A stretch of 64,000 nt of DNA from Saccopteryx bilineata (taxonomy: Eukaryota > Chordata > Mammalia > Chiroptera > Emballonuridae): NCBI RefSeq assembly GCF_036850765.1, contig NC_089493.1, positions 263,240,534 through 263,304,533 of the forward strand. Reading direction: 5' to 3'. This document shows positions 1-12,530 of this stretch, piece after piece. Position 1 is the first letter of the stretch. Each line of letters opens with the position of its first letter. Made by a program: the position numbers and the translations under genes. The notes beneath the pieces are model-generated. The model was not told the origin of the DNA and ran no database searches. It saw only the letters and a list, made by a program, of their open reading frames with translations.

Positions 1-600
1 TGTTCTGTTTGCTTCTTGAATTTGAGGCTTTAGTTCTTTCCACAGGCTTGGGAAGTTCTCGTCTATTATTTGTTTGAGTATATTCTCCATTCCATTTTCT
101 TTCTCTTCTCCCTCTGATATACCTATTATTCTTATGTTATTCTTTCTGATGGAGTCAGACAATTCCTGTAGTGCTTTCTTATTTTTTATTATTTTTGAGT
201 CTCTTTCTTCTTCTCTCTGTTGTGCCTCAAGTTGTTTGTCTTCTATTTCACTAATCCTATCTTCAATCTGGGCTGTTCTGTTAGCTAAGCTTGTTACCTC
301 GTTTTTCAGCTCGTGAATTGAGTTTTTCATTTCTGTTTGATTTGTTTTTATAGTTTCAATTTCCTTGGTAATATATTCTTTGTGTTCATTGAGTTGTTTT
401 CTGATCTCCCTATATTGCCTTTCTGTGTTTTCTTGTATCTCTCTGAGTATTTTTAAGATTTCTATTTTAAATTCTCTGTCATTTAGCTCCAAGGCTTCCA
501 ATATGTTAAGTCTTTTCTCCATAGATTTTTCCACATCTATTTGTGTTACCTCTCTTTCTTTTGTATCCATAATATTCGATTTCCTCTTTCTTATCGGCAT
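1..600 (-). CDS. LINE-1 ORF1 protein, N-terminal part (partial)
   Basis: From the ATG at 600-598 the minus strand stays open for 200 codons to the window edge with no stop or frameshift. ORF1p is the RNA-binding chaperone of LINE-1 retrotransposition. Roughly residues 25-140 are rich in E, K, I and L with heptad spacing, as expected of the trimerising coiled coil. The segment leading to NIRIIGISEGEE and ENFPSLW marks the start of the RRM-like domain in mammalian LINE-1 ORF1. Intactness suggests a young copy; the RRM, C-terminal domain and ORF2 are not visible here. Confidence 0.75.
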   Translation of the reverse strand, partial: MPIRKRKSNIMDTKEREVTQIDVEKSMEKRLNILEALELNDREFKIEILKILREIQENTERQYREIRKQLNEHKEYITKEIETIKTNQTEMKNSIHELKNEVTSLANRTAQIEDRISEIEDKQLEAQQREEERDSKIIKNKKALQELSDSIRKNNIRIIGISEGEEKENGMENILKQIIDENFPSLWKELKPQIQEANRT

Positions 601-840
601 CTGAGGGTGGTCTTATTGATAGCACACAGGCGCACTTCCTTGCGGTTTGAAAGAACGTCCCTGTGGTAGATTCCTCCACACCCTCGTCTCTCAGATTCAA
701 GTGATAACAATCCTTTCGCTATCAGTTTGTGTGGAACTCCGGAATGCTCCGAGGATAAATTTTTCTGTTTCTAGTTGATAAATTTGTTGTGATTTAGGGG
801 AGAGCTGTCGGACGCGCTGCTCACGGCGCCATTTCCGTCA
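1..840 (-). mobile_element. LINE-1, 5' end (5'UTR and ORF1), antisense, runs off the window
   Basis: Read on the minus strand, the element begins near 840 with a GC-rich 5' end (ggaaatggcgccgtgagcag), continues through about 240 nt of 5'UTR and enters ORF1 at 600. The rest of the element lies beyond base 1. The 5' end looks intact, which is uncommon because most LINE-1 copies are 5'-truncated. The flanking duplication cannot be checked because the 3' end is outside the window. Confidence 0.85.
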
Positions 841-1039
841 AATGGCCATTTTTAAGCAATTTTGTCTCTTTTTAGATCACTCTTTATTCTTTCCTAATTC
901 TTCCTTTTCTCATTTGTCTGTTTGAGTCACATTTAGTATAGGTTTTTTCATCAATAAATTAATTTTTTCAATTAATGCAATTAATAGGATATTCATGCTG
1001 ATTTTTTTAAGCCACTGAACTGCCCAGTCAGTGCCTGAA

Positions 1040-1258
1040 GATTTTTTTTTTTATAAATACCATGCTTTTTATTTATTTATTCATTTTTAGAGAGGAGAGA
1101 GAGAGAGAAAGGAGAGACAGAAAGAGAGAGAAGGGGGGAGGAGCTGGAAGCATCAACTCCCATATGTGCCTTGACCAGGCAAGCCCAGGGTTTCGAACCG
1201 GCGACCTCAGCATTTCCAGGTCAATGCTTTATCCCACTGCGCCACCACAGATCAGGCT
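1040..1258 (-). mobile_element. Short tRNA-derived SINE (type C), antisense
   Basis: On the minus strand it has a tRNA-like head (GCCTGATCTGTGGTGGCGCA, then GGTTCGAAACC as B box), a TCAAGGCACATATG junction, a CT-rich body and an (AAAT)n tail. The same short type recurs at 30822 and 34684. Confidence 0.8.
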
Positions 1259-1839
1259 TGCTGATTTTTTTTAAAAAAAACAAAAGTACAAGAAAGTACA
1301 TAACTGAGAGGAGTACTTTTCATCCAAGTACTTCAATGCAAAGACGTTACACTAAAGGAATATTTGCAGAAAATTTAATTGATAAGTTTGTGATTGGCTT
1401 ATTAATTTTTTTATGTACAAATGTTTTCTTTTATAGCCAAATCTAATAGTATTAATCTTCTTAATTATTTTTCTTTAATTTCTAAGCCTAAAATCTCATA
1501 TCCCACAGGGGTTGAGAATATTTCAATTTCTTCTAACTTTTGTATGATTTCTTTTCACAATAAAATTCTTTAATGTTGTGAGAATTTATTTTGGTATGTG
1601 ATGTGAGACAAATAAGTAAATTAATCTTTATACAAAGAAACTAATCAATTGTCCCAATCTCATTCACTGAGTCCTTGAATATTTTTTCTCTTCTCCATTG
1701 ATTCATAGGCCTGGCTTCTAAGTTCTTTTGTGGTAGAGGATGCATCTCTCCATTCTCTTTCACCTTTTGTTCATTTGTTTGTTTAAAGGGTCAAATATTT
1801 TTTATGTTCTTTACAAGTCCCTCTTAGAATGCTAACCTA
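1259..1839. other. AT-rich stretch without recognised feature
   Basis: I see no conserved exon or clear repeat here; it is AT-rich and may be part of old LINE-1 material continuing into the next element. Confidence 0.5.
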
Positions 1840-3530
1840 TTTTTTTCAAGTTTTACTGAGAAGTAATTAACATACATCAGTATGTAACTTTAAGATGTAC
1901 AGCATGATAGTTTCATTTACACATACTATGAAACAATTACCTCAGTAGGATCAGCTAACACCCATGTTCTCATATAAATACAATAAAAAATAAGAAAAAA
2001 GGTTAAAAAGATTCTTCTTGTGATTAGAACTCTTAGGATTTACTCTCTTAACAACTCTCCTGTATGCCATAAAGCGGTTAGCTATAGTCATTGTAGCCCT
2101 GGTACTTAGGTACTGATTTTGTAACTGGAAGTTTGTACCTTTTGATCATCTACCTCCAATTCCCCCTTCCCCCGCCTTCAGCCTCTGTTAATCAGAAGTG
2201 TTATCTCTTTTTCTACGAGTTTGGGCTTTTGAGTTACTTAGATATTACATAAAAGTGAGATCATACAGTATTGGTCTTCTTCTGTCTAACTTATTTTATT
2301 TAGCATAATGCCTTCCAAGTCTATTCATATGTGGCAAATAATGGTAGGGTTTCCTCCTTTTTATAGCTGAATAATATTCTAATATATATATATCACCCAT
2401 CACAACTTCTTTATCCATTCTTCCACCAGTGCATACTAAGCTTGTTTTCATGTCTTGACAATTGTAAATGATGCTGCTATAAGTGTGGGGGTGCAGTTAT
2501 CTTGTTGAACTACTAGTTTTATTTCCATTGAATATATTCCCAGAAGTACAATGGCTAAATTATATGGTAGGTCTATTTTTAATTATTTGAGGATCTTCTA
2601 TTTTTCATAGTGGCTGCACCAATTTCTACTCCACCAACATTGTACAAGGTTCCCTTTTATCCACATCCCCTCCAGCATTTGTTAATTCTTATCTTTTTGA
2701 TGATAGCCATTCTAACAGGTGTGAGGTGATAGTTCATTGTGGATTTGTTTGATTTTTAAACTTTTAAATCAGTATGTGTGTGTGAGAGAAAGAGAGAGAT
2801 AAAGAGAGTCACAGAGAGGGGCAGATAGGGACAGACAGACAGGAAGGGAAAGAGAGGAGAAGCATCAATCCCTCATTGCAGCTCCTTAGTTGTTCATTGA
2901 TTGATTTCTCATATGTGCCTTGACCGGGGGGCTACAGCAAACTGAGTGACCCCTTGCTCAAGCCAGTGACCTTGGGCTCAAGCCAGCGACCATGGGGTCA
3001 TGTCTATGATCCTATGCTTAAGCCAGAGAGTCCAGGCTCAAACTGGGTGAGCCCGTGCTCAAGCCAGCAACCTCAGGGTTTAGAGTCTGAGTCCTCTGCA
3101 TCCCAGTTCGATGCACTATACACTGTGCCACCATCTGGTCAGGCTTAAATTAGTCTTTAATTTTCAATTTAGGTATAAGGATATATACATGTATGTATGT
3201 ATATATATGCATATGTAAACATTTATTCAAATATTTCTTACTATTATCATATTAATAAGCATTTCTGTTTGTTGAGAGGAGATGCTATCATGATTAATGA
3301 AACCTATCTCGTGGTTTTGATTTGCATTTTCCTAATGACTAGTGATCTAAGAATCTTTCTATTACCTTTTGCCCTTTTGTATATCTTCTCTGGAGAAATG
3401 TCTATTCAGGACCTTTGCTTATTTTTAAATTGATTTTTTGTGTTTTGCTATTGAAGTGTATGAGTTATTTGGATATTTAGATATTAACCACTATCAGATA
3501 TTTATCACTTGTCTTTTCTTATATTAATAC
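1840..3530 (-). mobile_element. Old LINE-1 3' region, antisense, split by a SINE
   Basis: The minus strand carries the typical LINE-1 ORF2 end and 3'UTR phrases (for example the complement of ctgttagaatggctatcatc at 2698-2717, and of ccagcaatgg-type text nearby). It is interrupted by an antisense type A SINE from about 2762 to 3146 and resumes at about 3290. The many substitutions mark it as an old copy. Confidence 0.75.
2762..3146 (-). mobile_element. Type A tRNA-derived SINE, antisense
   Basis: It ends on the plus strand with catctggtcaggct, the complement of the type A head, and carries the repeated 'aagccagcgacc' modules (complement of the GGTCGCTGGCTT body) and a GA-rich tail complement. 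Inserted in the old LINE-1. Confidence 0.85.
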
Positions 3531-3704
3531 CACAGATTTTATATATTGCAACCTTATATTTCAATGACTGATAAGACTATTTTCATCTCAACAACATTAC
3601 TTCTTCTTCAATAACTTTATTATTGTTGTCTGCATATTCTTTCATGTAAATGTTAGAGTAAGTTTGCCAAATTCTGGAAAAAATATTCACAAAGATTTTT
3701 TTTC

Positions 3705-4040
3705 GCCTGACCAGGTGGTGGCGCAGTGGGTAAAGCATCGGACTGGGATGCGGAAGACCCAGGTTCGAGACCCCGAGGTCTCCAGCTTGAGCACGGGCTC
3801 ATCTGGTTTGAGCAAAAAGCTCATCAGCTTGAGCCCAAGGTCGCTGGCTCAAGCAAGGGGTTATTCAGTCTGCTGAAGGCCCACGGTCAAGGCACATATG
3901 AGAAAGCAATCAATGAACAACTAAGGTGTTGCAACACGCAATGAAAAACTAATGATTGATGCTTCTCATCTCTCTGTTCCTGCCTGTCTGTCCCTGTCTA
4001 TCCCTCTCTCTGACTCTCTCTCTCTGTCTCTGTAAAAGAT
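3705..4040 (+). mobile_element. Type A tRNA-derived SINE
   Basis: The head GCCTGACCAGGTGGTGGCGC is followed by the B-box-like GGTTCGAGACC, then repeated CAGCTTGAGC modules, AAGGCACATATGAGAAAGCA, and a CT-rich tail ending in A/T. It sits inside the 13-bp duplication that flanks the neighbouring antisense type B SINE, so it inserted second. Confidence 0.9.
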
Positions 4041-4049
4041 TTTTTTTTC

Positions 4050-4382
4050 TTTTTACATGAGAGAATAGGAGACTAGACAGACTTCCACTAGTGGTGCAAC
4101 GGGAACCCACCTGACAAGCTCCCTACAGGGTGGGCAATGCTATGCCCATCTGCAGTGTTGCTCTGTTGCTCAACAATCGAACTGTTCTTAGTGCTTCAAG
4201 TGGAGGCCATGGAGCCATCCTCAGTGTCCAGGGCCAACTCTCTCCAGTTGAGCCATGGCTGCGGGTGGGGGAGATAGAGAGAAGCAGATATTTGCTTCTT
4301 CTGTGTGCCTTGGCTGGGAATCAAACCCTGGACATCTACATGGTGGGCTGATGCTCTACCTCTGAGCCAACCAGCCAGGGCC
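4050..4382 (-). mobile_element. Type B tRNA-derived SINE, antisense, older copy
   Basis: It ends with ccaaccagccagggcc, the complement of the GGCCCTGGCTGGTTGG head. The sequence cacaaagattttt occurs before the SINE pair (about 3688) and again after it (4383), which is the target-site duplication. Divergence from younger type B copies is high. Confidence 0.8.
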
Positions 4383-4639
4383 CACAAAGATTTTTAAAAT
4401 CAGAATTGTATTAAGCCTATAAAGTAATTGGCAGAAACTAAAATCAGTGTAATATACAATATTCCCACCCAGGAACAGGTCTTATTTTTTATCCCTCAGT
4501 AAACCTCAGTAGTGTTCTTCTGAAGCTCATATAAATGTCTCACAAGGCTTTTCCCCCTATATTCTTTATTTTTATTATTAATGTGCAACATTATTTTTGA
4601 TATTTATTTCTTATAATTTTCACTGTGAAATAATGCATA

Positions 4640-6130
4640 AATTCTGACCAAGATGGAGGGCTTTAAGTACCTGTTTACCTCCTCTGACTCCTAACATAGA
4701 CAGCATAGGCAATTTTTTAAAGAAAAAAATCCACAAGAAAAATACTATGTGAGCTCGGTGGACCAAAACAAAATCTGGGAAACTGGAAACAAATAAACTA
4801 ATGTAACTGACTTAGGAGACCAGATAAGCTGAACCCTAAGCCAGCAATGGGGCAACCCAGAGCAAGACAATTTGCACTGCAAAACCCCATAAAGGTTCAG
4901 GAACAGCAACCCCAAGTACCTGAAAGTGGGGGTGAAAGGGGGTCTGATAACTAGAGGATTTGTTGAAATCTATTTAAGACCAGGAAAATCTCCATAACCC
5001 CATCCCCCACACCAGCAGAAGATGAGATTCATTTACTAAAAAAAAAAATGAACCAGGAGTCTGAGTGAAGTACCCTGGGCATAACTGGGGGCAAGGGTTC
5101 AGTTCTTAAAACTGGAGATTTGGGCCCTGGCCGGTTGGCTCAGCGGTAGAGCATCGGCCTGGCATGTGGGGGACCCGGGTTCGATTCCCGGCCAGGGCAC
5201 ATAGGAGAAGCGCCCATTTGCTTCTCCACCCCCACCCCCTCCTTCCTCAGCATCGCCCCCTGGTGGGCAGAGCATCGCCCCTGGTGGGCGTGCCGGGTGG
5301 ATCCCGGTCGGGCGCATGCGGGAGTCTGTCTGACTGTCTCTCCCCGTTTCCAGCTTCAGAAAAATACACACACACACACACAAAAAAACTGGAGATTTGG
5401 TGAATTGATGAGACCCTAAAAAGCTGACTCCCTTAGATGCCTCCTAGGACTCAGGCAGCCAGGCTGATGTCCCCCCATCCCACCAGGGACAGAAGACCAG
5501 GAGATTCTTCTCTGGGAAATCTCTCTGATGGGGCCAAAAAAAAAGATCTAGAAACCTAACAGATCATTCTACAGCCACTAACTGACAAGCACTTTCCTCC
5601 ATGACACACACAGCTCCAATCAGCGTGGTTTTCTGCCCACTGGGGGCCAAAAGGGCAAGGAGAGTGGGGTCTCCGTCTCACACTAAGTTCCCCAGCACCG
5701 AGAACTGTACCCTCGCCTCAGCTGTGCCAGGGATGCCCCAGACTAGAGGCGCCATTTTGAAACATGACTAAACCAAATATTTAAGGAAAGTTTCTCCCAT
5801 GAAGTTCAGAGAACATAACAATAAGGGTGGAGATAGAGAGAGGATAAAAAAGAACCTCAAAAAAGCCAAGACAGTGGAAGGAAAGTAACATTGCCAAGTT
5901 ACAATCATTTTCAGAAAGTCATGCATGTATGTGACAAAAAAAGGTGCTTTACAAGGGAGCCTTCCAAACAATAAAGGAGCCCTTGGAAATTAGAGATAAA
6001 ATAGCAAAGATGGAAAATTTGATAAAAAAAAAAAGATTGAAAGATGAAGTTTATGGAAATCTTTCAGAAGGTAGAACAAAAGGTCAAAGATTTGGAAATT
6101 GTAGCGGGTTGAATATAGGTGGTCTATGAA
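4640..6130 (+). mobile_element. LINE-1 5' region (5'UTR into ORF1-like sequence), decayed
   Basis: The sequence starts with a LINE-1-like 5'UTR (gaccaagatggagggcttt), includes a ggcgccattttgaaa segment near 5747, and passes into A-rich ORF1-like text with several stops. It is interrupted by a young type B SINE at 5124. I cannot name the subfamily. Confidence 0.55.
5124..5383 (+). mobile_element. Type B SINE, internally deleted, young
   Basis: The head and B box (GGTTCGATTCCCGGCCAGGG) are near consensus. The central CT-rich block and the 'caaggctccattgg' module present in other copies are missing; the text goes from ctccttcctc straight to agcatcgccccctgg. It is flanked by the duplication aaactggagatttgg (before 5124 and after 5384). 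Confidence 0.92.
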
Positions 6131-6600
6131 AAGGTATGTCCATGTCCTAATCCCCAGACCCTGTGACTATTTTCGGAAGTGATAACAGATATGATTCAGT
6201 TAATATAATATAGAAACAATAAAAAAAGATAAGAAAAAAATGAAGCTTCATCTAAGAGGTCCAACCTCTGAATAATACTAGTTCCAGAAATAGAGAACAG
6301 AATGGGGAAGAAAATATTAAAGCAATTATTCTAGAAATTTTCTAGAACAAAAGAGCCTGGCAAAATGGGTAAGAAAAACAAACAAACCAACAAAAAACAA
6401 AACAAAAAACCTACTGCAAGACACTGCAACATGAAAAATTTTAATGTCAGAGATAAAAAGAAGATACAACAAATTTCCAAGGAGGAAAGAAACAGGACCA
6501 ATCCAGAGATCCAGGAATCAGTTGGCTTTGGATATCTCAAGAGCAACACAAGAAGCTAGACGACAATGGCTGAGTACCTTGAAATTCCAAGATACTCAGC
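6110..6600 (+). mobile_element. Old retroelement fragments (LTR-like piece, then HAL1/LINE-1-like piece)
   Basis: About 6110-6200 carries ggtatgtccatgtcctaatc, a phrase typical of MLT1-type LTR fragments. About 6255-6600 (ccaacctctgaataatacta, gttccagaaatagagaacag) resembles HAL1 or old LINE-1. Both are degraded and the family names are recalled rather than searched. Confidence 0.4.
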
Positions 6601-7039
6601 CTTGAATTATTTCATTCATTCATTTAACACATATTGATTGTCTACTATGGCACTGGGAAATCAGCAATTTTTAAAAATATTCTCAACAATGGAACTTATA
6701 TTTGAGTTAGGGAAAAAAAATCTCTCAAAAAGGAAACAAATTAGTTCTATATCAGGTGGTGGTGAAGAGAAAAGGAGGAAAATGAAGCAGAATCGATGGG
6801 ATAGAGGTTGCTAGGGGGCTTCTGTACCCAGATGGAACAAGGAGGACCTCTGGGATCCTAGTCAGAGTCCCAGCAGGAAGCAGCCACTCAAACAGGGTAA
6901 TGAGGAGAATTCTGAGTGGGGCACAGGGTAGGAAAACCTATCAGGGATGGTGAGACACCTGGAACCAGCCACAGGCCTAAGGAACAGGGGAGGGAGTGGG
7001 TACTGGGCCCCGGAGAGGAGCTGTGGCCTCTGGGGAGAG

Positions 7040-7455
7040 TCAGCATGCCCATGAGTGTTAGTTTTATGTGTCAGCTTGACTGGGCTAAGGGCTACCCAGA
7101 TAGCTGGTAAGACATTGTTTCTGGAGGTGAGAGGTTTTTTGAAAAAATTAGCAGTGAGCATTATCCATTCAGTATGTGCCCAAATTGGACAATAAGGAAG
7201 GGTAAATTTGCTCTCTTCTCTGCTTGAGCTGGCACATTCATCTTCTTCTGACCTCAGACATCAGAGCTCCTGGTTCTTGGACCCTCAGATTGACTAGAAG
7301 TATGCAACTGGCTTTCCTGGGCCTTCTTCTTGCAGACAGCAGATCATGGGACTTCTCAGACTCTTTTATAGTGTGAGCCAAAAACTCATAACAAAACTCT
7401 TCCTGTATTCCTATATATCCTATTGATTCTGTTTCTCTGGAGAACACAGACTCAT
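7040..7455. mobile_element. Old LTR-like interspersed repeat
   Basis: The block opens with gtcagcttgactgggctaag and closes with tctggagaacacagactcat, phrases that bracket a common old mammalian repeat that I believe is an LTR. No coding part of an endogenous retrovirus is present. I am sure it is a repeat and unsure of its family. Confidence 0.45.
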
Positions 7456-8279
7456 GCAGTGCCCATCAGAGAGAGAGCAAAGGGCTTTACCCTGACATAA
7501 ATCTTCTCTCCTTCTGTCTCTGCTAACGACTCCCATTGGCCACTGAATGAAAACCAAGGAGTGAGAGCCCATGGATGGAATCCACCAAGACCATTTTCTT
7601 CAAAGGCACAAAGCAGGTGGTGAAGCAGCTGAAAAATCCAACCTGGGCACAGGAAGTGAGGGAGAGGTCTAGAGAAGAATGTTCCAGTCAAGAGGGAACA
7701 GCAAGGTAAAGGCCATAATGTTGCAAGCCAGCATGACTCATAATTATGCAGGTCTCAAGTGGGAATGTGGAGGATTAGAAAATAAACACAGAGAGATAAA
7801 GGATGGAACCAGGAGGACTCATTGCCAAGACTGATGGTCTGCAAGAATGAGCCCCTACCCTCAAAACACTTTATTTATAGTGCAGAGCAAAGCCATTTGC
7901 AAAACAAAGAGAGCTCAGATACAAATTCACATTTCTGAGGCAAACCAAAAAGTATCCCAAGTGCAGAAGACCCCCCCACCATGCCTAACATCTTAACTTC
8001 ACAAAACAAAAGATAAAAAGAAAACAGCAACTGCCTCCAGTCTCTTTGAGGGACAGGGGGAATGAGAGGAGTAGAAAACATCAGCATTACAGCTAACATG
8101 GAGGTGTGGGGAAGGGCATGTAAATTGCCTTTACCAACTTAATCAAACAATCAGAGATTGTGAGGAAGAGCTTAGCCCTTTGGCTTAAGCGTTAAACTGC
8201 AAGGACTTTTGTCAGCTTGCAGTCTCCCACACCATGAGGTAAGATAAGAGTGGCCGAAGCAGATGAAGAGGCTGAGGAA
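7456..8279. other. Non-coding stretch, nothing recognised
   Basis: Moderate GC and no exon-like ORF with splice sites. Short open frames exist but match nothing I recognise. Confidence 0.5.
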
Positions 8280-8960
8280 GGCAGGAGGTGAGGTTAGAAC
8301 AGACAGTGGGGCAGGACCTGTGAGGCTTTGAAAGCCAAGGTAAGAACTGTCACTCAGTGTGATGGTGGCTAGAGAGGGTGTCCTGCAGAGGAGTGCAGTG
8401 ACCTGATTTATACTGAAAAGTGTCTGTCTAGCTGTTGGAAGACCAGTGAAAAGTAATGTGGCTTGATTAGGGTGTCAGCAATGGCGGGTGAGAAGTGGCC
8501 AGATGCTGGTTATACTGTGAAGACAAAGTGGACAGAATTTGCAGATGATTGGATGTGGGGGTGAGAAAGAGAGAAGAACCAAGGATGACTCTAAGGCTTT
8601 TGGCCTGAGCATCATAAAGGATAGAGTGGCTGAAAAGGGGAATGGGAGAGAAACAGTTTGGGAGGAAATCAAGAGCTCTGTTTTGGACATCTTAAATTTG
8701 AAATCTTAACAGAAAAACGAATGGAGTATGATGGGCAGTGAGATAGATGAGTCTGAAGTGCAGGGGAGTGTCGGCTGGGTGTGTGCATTTGGGAGTAATT
8801 ATCGCTAGTAATAATGCTGTGAGGCTGGGTGAGATTATCTGGAAAGTGAGTGTAGATAGAGAGGAGGTGCTAGGACTGTTGGGAAGACAAAGAGGAATCA
8901 ACAAAGAAGACTGAGAAGAAGCCACTCAGGAGTCAGGAGAAGAAGCAATAGAGAATGGTG
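8280..8960 (-). mobile_element. L2 LINE fragment, antisense
   Basis: On the minus strand the text encodes the L2/CR1 reverse-transcriptase tail phrase beginning MSKTELLIS at 8690, and its complement gttttggacatcttaaattt is visible at 8681. No intact ORF remains. A second fragment of the same family lies at about 22.9-23.6 kb. Confidence 0.6.
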
Positions 8961-9289
8961 TCCCAGAAGGCAAGTGAAGAACCCATTTCATGAAAGGGAA
9001 ATGTCAAATGCTGAAAGCTGAGTAAAATGGAGAAAATGAGGGTGTAAGAGATCTAATTCTTCAATTTCAAAAGTAGGAAGTAAATATATACTACCTAAAA
9101 CAAGAAACCTCAAACAACAGCAGTATGCACATGTGATTTAGAAATATGAGGCTCAGCTATAGGTGCTAAAAATAGTTGCCTCTGGGGAGTGGGAAGGGAG
9201 TGAGGAGGCTTATGCAAGAAATTGCTGGGATTTTTCATTTTTGTTTTTGTTTTTTTTTTTTCTAAATTCTCTATTTTTGTAATTTAGAA

Positions 9290-9880
9290 AATTAATTTTA
9301 ACTGGGTGACATTGATCAATAAGTATACAGAGATTTCAGGCAAACATCACTTCATCATTTAAATAGTGAATTGTGTTGTATATCTATAACCTAAAGCCAA
9401 ATCATTTTCCATTACCTAGTATTTGTCCCTCTTTACACACTTCCCCCAAGTCCCCTTTCCCTTTCTCTACATCTCCCTCCCCTTGGTAACCACTGCACTC
9501 TTATCTATGTCCATGAGTCTCAGCTTTGTATCCCACCTATGTGTGAAATCATACAGTTCTTAGCTTTTTCTTATTTACTTATTTCACTTAGTATAATATT
9601 CTCAAGGTCCATTCATGTTGTTGTACATGATCCGATGTCATCATTTCTTTTTTTATTATTATTAATTTTAGTGGGGTGACATTGATAAAATTGTCTTCCG
9701 TCACCTTCTAACTGGTTTTCTTTGTGCCCCTCCCCTCCCCCAACCCCCTCCCTCTCCTCCCCCCCACCCTGTAACCCCAACACTGTTGTCCATGTCTCTG
9801 AGTCTTATTTTTATGTCCCACCTATGTATGGAATCATATAGTTCTTAGTTTTTTCTGATTTACTTATGAAATTGCTGTTT
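9290..9880 (-). mobile_element. Two LINE-1 3'-end fragments, antisense
   Basis: Two segments begin with closely similar text, aattttaactgggtgacatt (9295) and aattttagtggggtgacatt (9663). These are complements of the LINE-1 3'UTR ending aatgtcacccc. Each continues into the same kind of C-rich 3'UTR, so they are two truncated copies arranged in the same direction. Confidence 0.65.
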
Positions 9881-10264
9881 TTATAAGCTGTATACAATTT
9901 TTGCACTCTTAAATTATGTGCCTATACAACTCTGATAAAAATAAATATTAAAATTTTAAATAATAAGGGTACTATTAATACTTGCACATAATTTTTAAAA
10001 TTATCAAACAGCACAAAAGAGAATCAAATTAAAAGTATGTTTCTCCCTCTCCACTTTATCTGCCCAGCAAATAAAGGTTGTTGGTTTTCCTCTTTCTGTG
10101 GAAATGTTCTCTCTTACAGATATATCTGTAGATATACATACAGATATAGGTATAGATATAGAAAAATATAATTAAACTGCATACTATTTTGCTCTACAAC
10201 CTCCTATTTGTACTGTATGCACCTCAAGTATCTTTCCATTTCAGCACATATACATTCATGCCTT

Positions 10265-12530
10265 TTGTTTTAATAGCTATGGTATCAAAAATAAAATAAA
10301 ATACCTAGGGATAAATTTAACCAACGAGGTAAAAGACCTGTACTCAGAAATTATAAGACACTAAAGAAAGAAATTGAAGAAAATACAAATAAATGGAAGC
10401 ATATACCATGCTCATGAATTGGAAGAATTAACATCATTAAGATGTCCATACTACCCAGTGCAATCTATATATTCAACACAATTCCTATCAAAATATCAAT
10501 AGTGCATTTCACAGAACTAGAACAAATAATCCAAAAATTTATATGGAACCTCAAAAGACCCCCCAAACAGCCACAGCAGTCTTGAAAAAGAAGAACAAAG
10601 TTGGTGGTATCATGCTACATAATATCAAACTATACTACAAGACTATAATAATCAAAATAATATGGTACTGCCTGAACAGTGGTGGCACAGTGGATAGAGC
10701 ATTGACCTGGGATACTAAGGTCCCAGGTTCAAATCCCCAAGGTCATCAGCTTGAGTGCAAGCTCACCAGCTTGAGAGCAGGGTGGTTGGCTTGAGTGTGG
10801 TATCATCAACATGATTCCATGGTTGCTGGCTTGAGCCCAAAAGTCACTGGCTTAAAGCCCAAGGTTGCTGGTTTGAGCCCAAGGTTGTTGGTTTGAGCAA
10901 AGGGTCACTGGCTAAGCTGAAGCCCCCTGGTCAAAGCACTTGTGAGAAGCAATCAATTAACAACTAAAAAAGTGTCACAACTACAAGTTGATGCTTCTCA
11001 TCTCTCTCCCTTCCATTTTCTATTTCTGTCTTTCTGTATGTGTCTTTCTCTCACACACACACATTAAAAAAGAAAAAATTTAAAAAGCATGGTACTGGCA
11101 TAAAAGGCATATAAATCAATGGAACAGAACAGAGACACCAGAAATAAACTCACACCTGTATGAGCAATTAATATATGACAAAGTAGACAAGAATATACAA
11201 TGGGGTAAAGACAGTTTTTCAGTGAATGGTGTTGGGAAAATTAGACAGATACATGCAAGATAAACTCAAAATGGATTGAAGATTTAAATGCCAGACTTAA
11301 AACAGTAAAACTCTTAGAAGAAAACATAGGCAGTAAAATCTCCGACATTTCTCTCACAAATATTTTTTCTGATATACTCTTCATGCAAGAGAAACAAAAG
11401 AAAAAAAATAAACAAATGGAACTACATCAAACCAAAAAGATTTTGCACAACAAAGGAAACCACTGACAAAACAAAAAGACAACTTACTGATGGGAAGAAA
11501 ATATTTGCTAATAACACATTTGATAAGGGGTTAATATTTATAATTTATAAAGACCTCACACAACTCAGCACCAAAAAATGAAAAATCCAATTAATAAATG
11601 GACAGGAGACCTTTATAAATAGACACTTCTCCAAAAGGACATACAGATAGCCAATAGACATATGAAAAGATGCTCAATGGTACTAACCACCAGAGAAATG
11701 TAAACTAAAACCACAATAAGCTACTACCTCACACCTGTCAGAATGGCTAGTGTCCATAAATCAACAAACAAGTGTTGACAAAAATGTGGAAAAACTGGAA
11801 CCCTAATGCACTATTGGTAGGAATGAAGATTGGTGCAACCACTATAGAAATCTTGGAGGTTTCTCAAAAATTTAAAAATGGAACTGATATATATCCACTT
11901 CTGGGTATATACCCCAAAAAACCCAAAACACTGATTTAAAAAAATAAATGCACCCCTATGTTCACTGCTACATTATTTACAATAGCTAAGATATGAATGC
12001 AACCCAAGTGCTCATCAATAGGCAAGTGAATAAAAAAGTGGTGGTATATAGATATAATAGAATATTAGTCAGCCATGAAAAAGAATATAATCTGACCATT
12101 TGTAATAGCATGAATGGACCTAGACGATATCATGCTAAGTAAAATAAGTCAAACAGAGAAAGCCATATACCAAATGCTTTCATTTATGTGTGGAATCTAA
12201 AAAGCAAAATAAATAAACAAAATAGAAACAGACTTATAAATATAGAGATTAGATTGATATTTGACAGATGGAAAGGGTTTGGGGATAGGGGGCTGGGTGA
12301 AAAACAGGAAGGGATTAAGAAGTACAAATTGGTAGTCACAAAATAATCATGGGGATATAAAGTAAGGCATAGGGAATATAGCCAAAAATATTGTAATAAC
12401 TATGTATGGTGACCAGTGGGTACTTGAAATATTGGGGTACTACTTTGTAAAGTATATGATTATCTAATCACTATTTTGTATACCTGAGACTAATACAAAA
12501 TAATATTGAATGTAAATAGCTGTATATATC
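10265..12530 (+). mobile_element. LINE-1 ORF2 3' part and 3'UTR
   Basis: It begins at aaaatacctagggataaatt (RT/thumb region), proceeds through the C-terminal ORF2 phrase ttttgcacaacaaaggaaac and ends with the 3'UTR (ggggatataaagtaaggcat). The reading frame is broken by stops. A type A SINE at 10670 splits it. Confidence 0.85.
10670..11075 (+). mobile_element. Type A SINE
   Basis: Head GCCTGAACAGTGGTGGCACA, many CAGCTTGAGTG-like modules, gcacttgtgagaagcaatca junction, CT-rich tail and an (AC)n/A tail. The LINE-1 text atatggtact before it and gcatggtact after it form the target duplication. Confidence 0.88.

Noticed and set aside
5126..5200. tRNA-gene-like sequences with A and B boxes
   Set aside because: Each is the head of a SINE with a body, tail and target duplication. 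None has a Pol III terminator at a tRNA 3' end.
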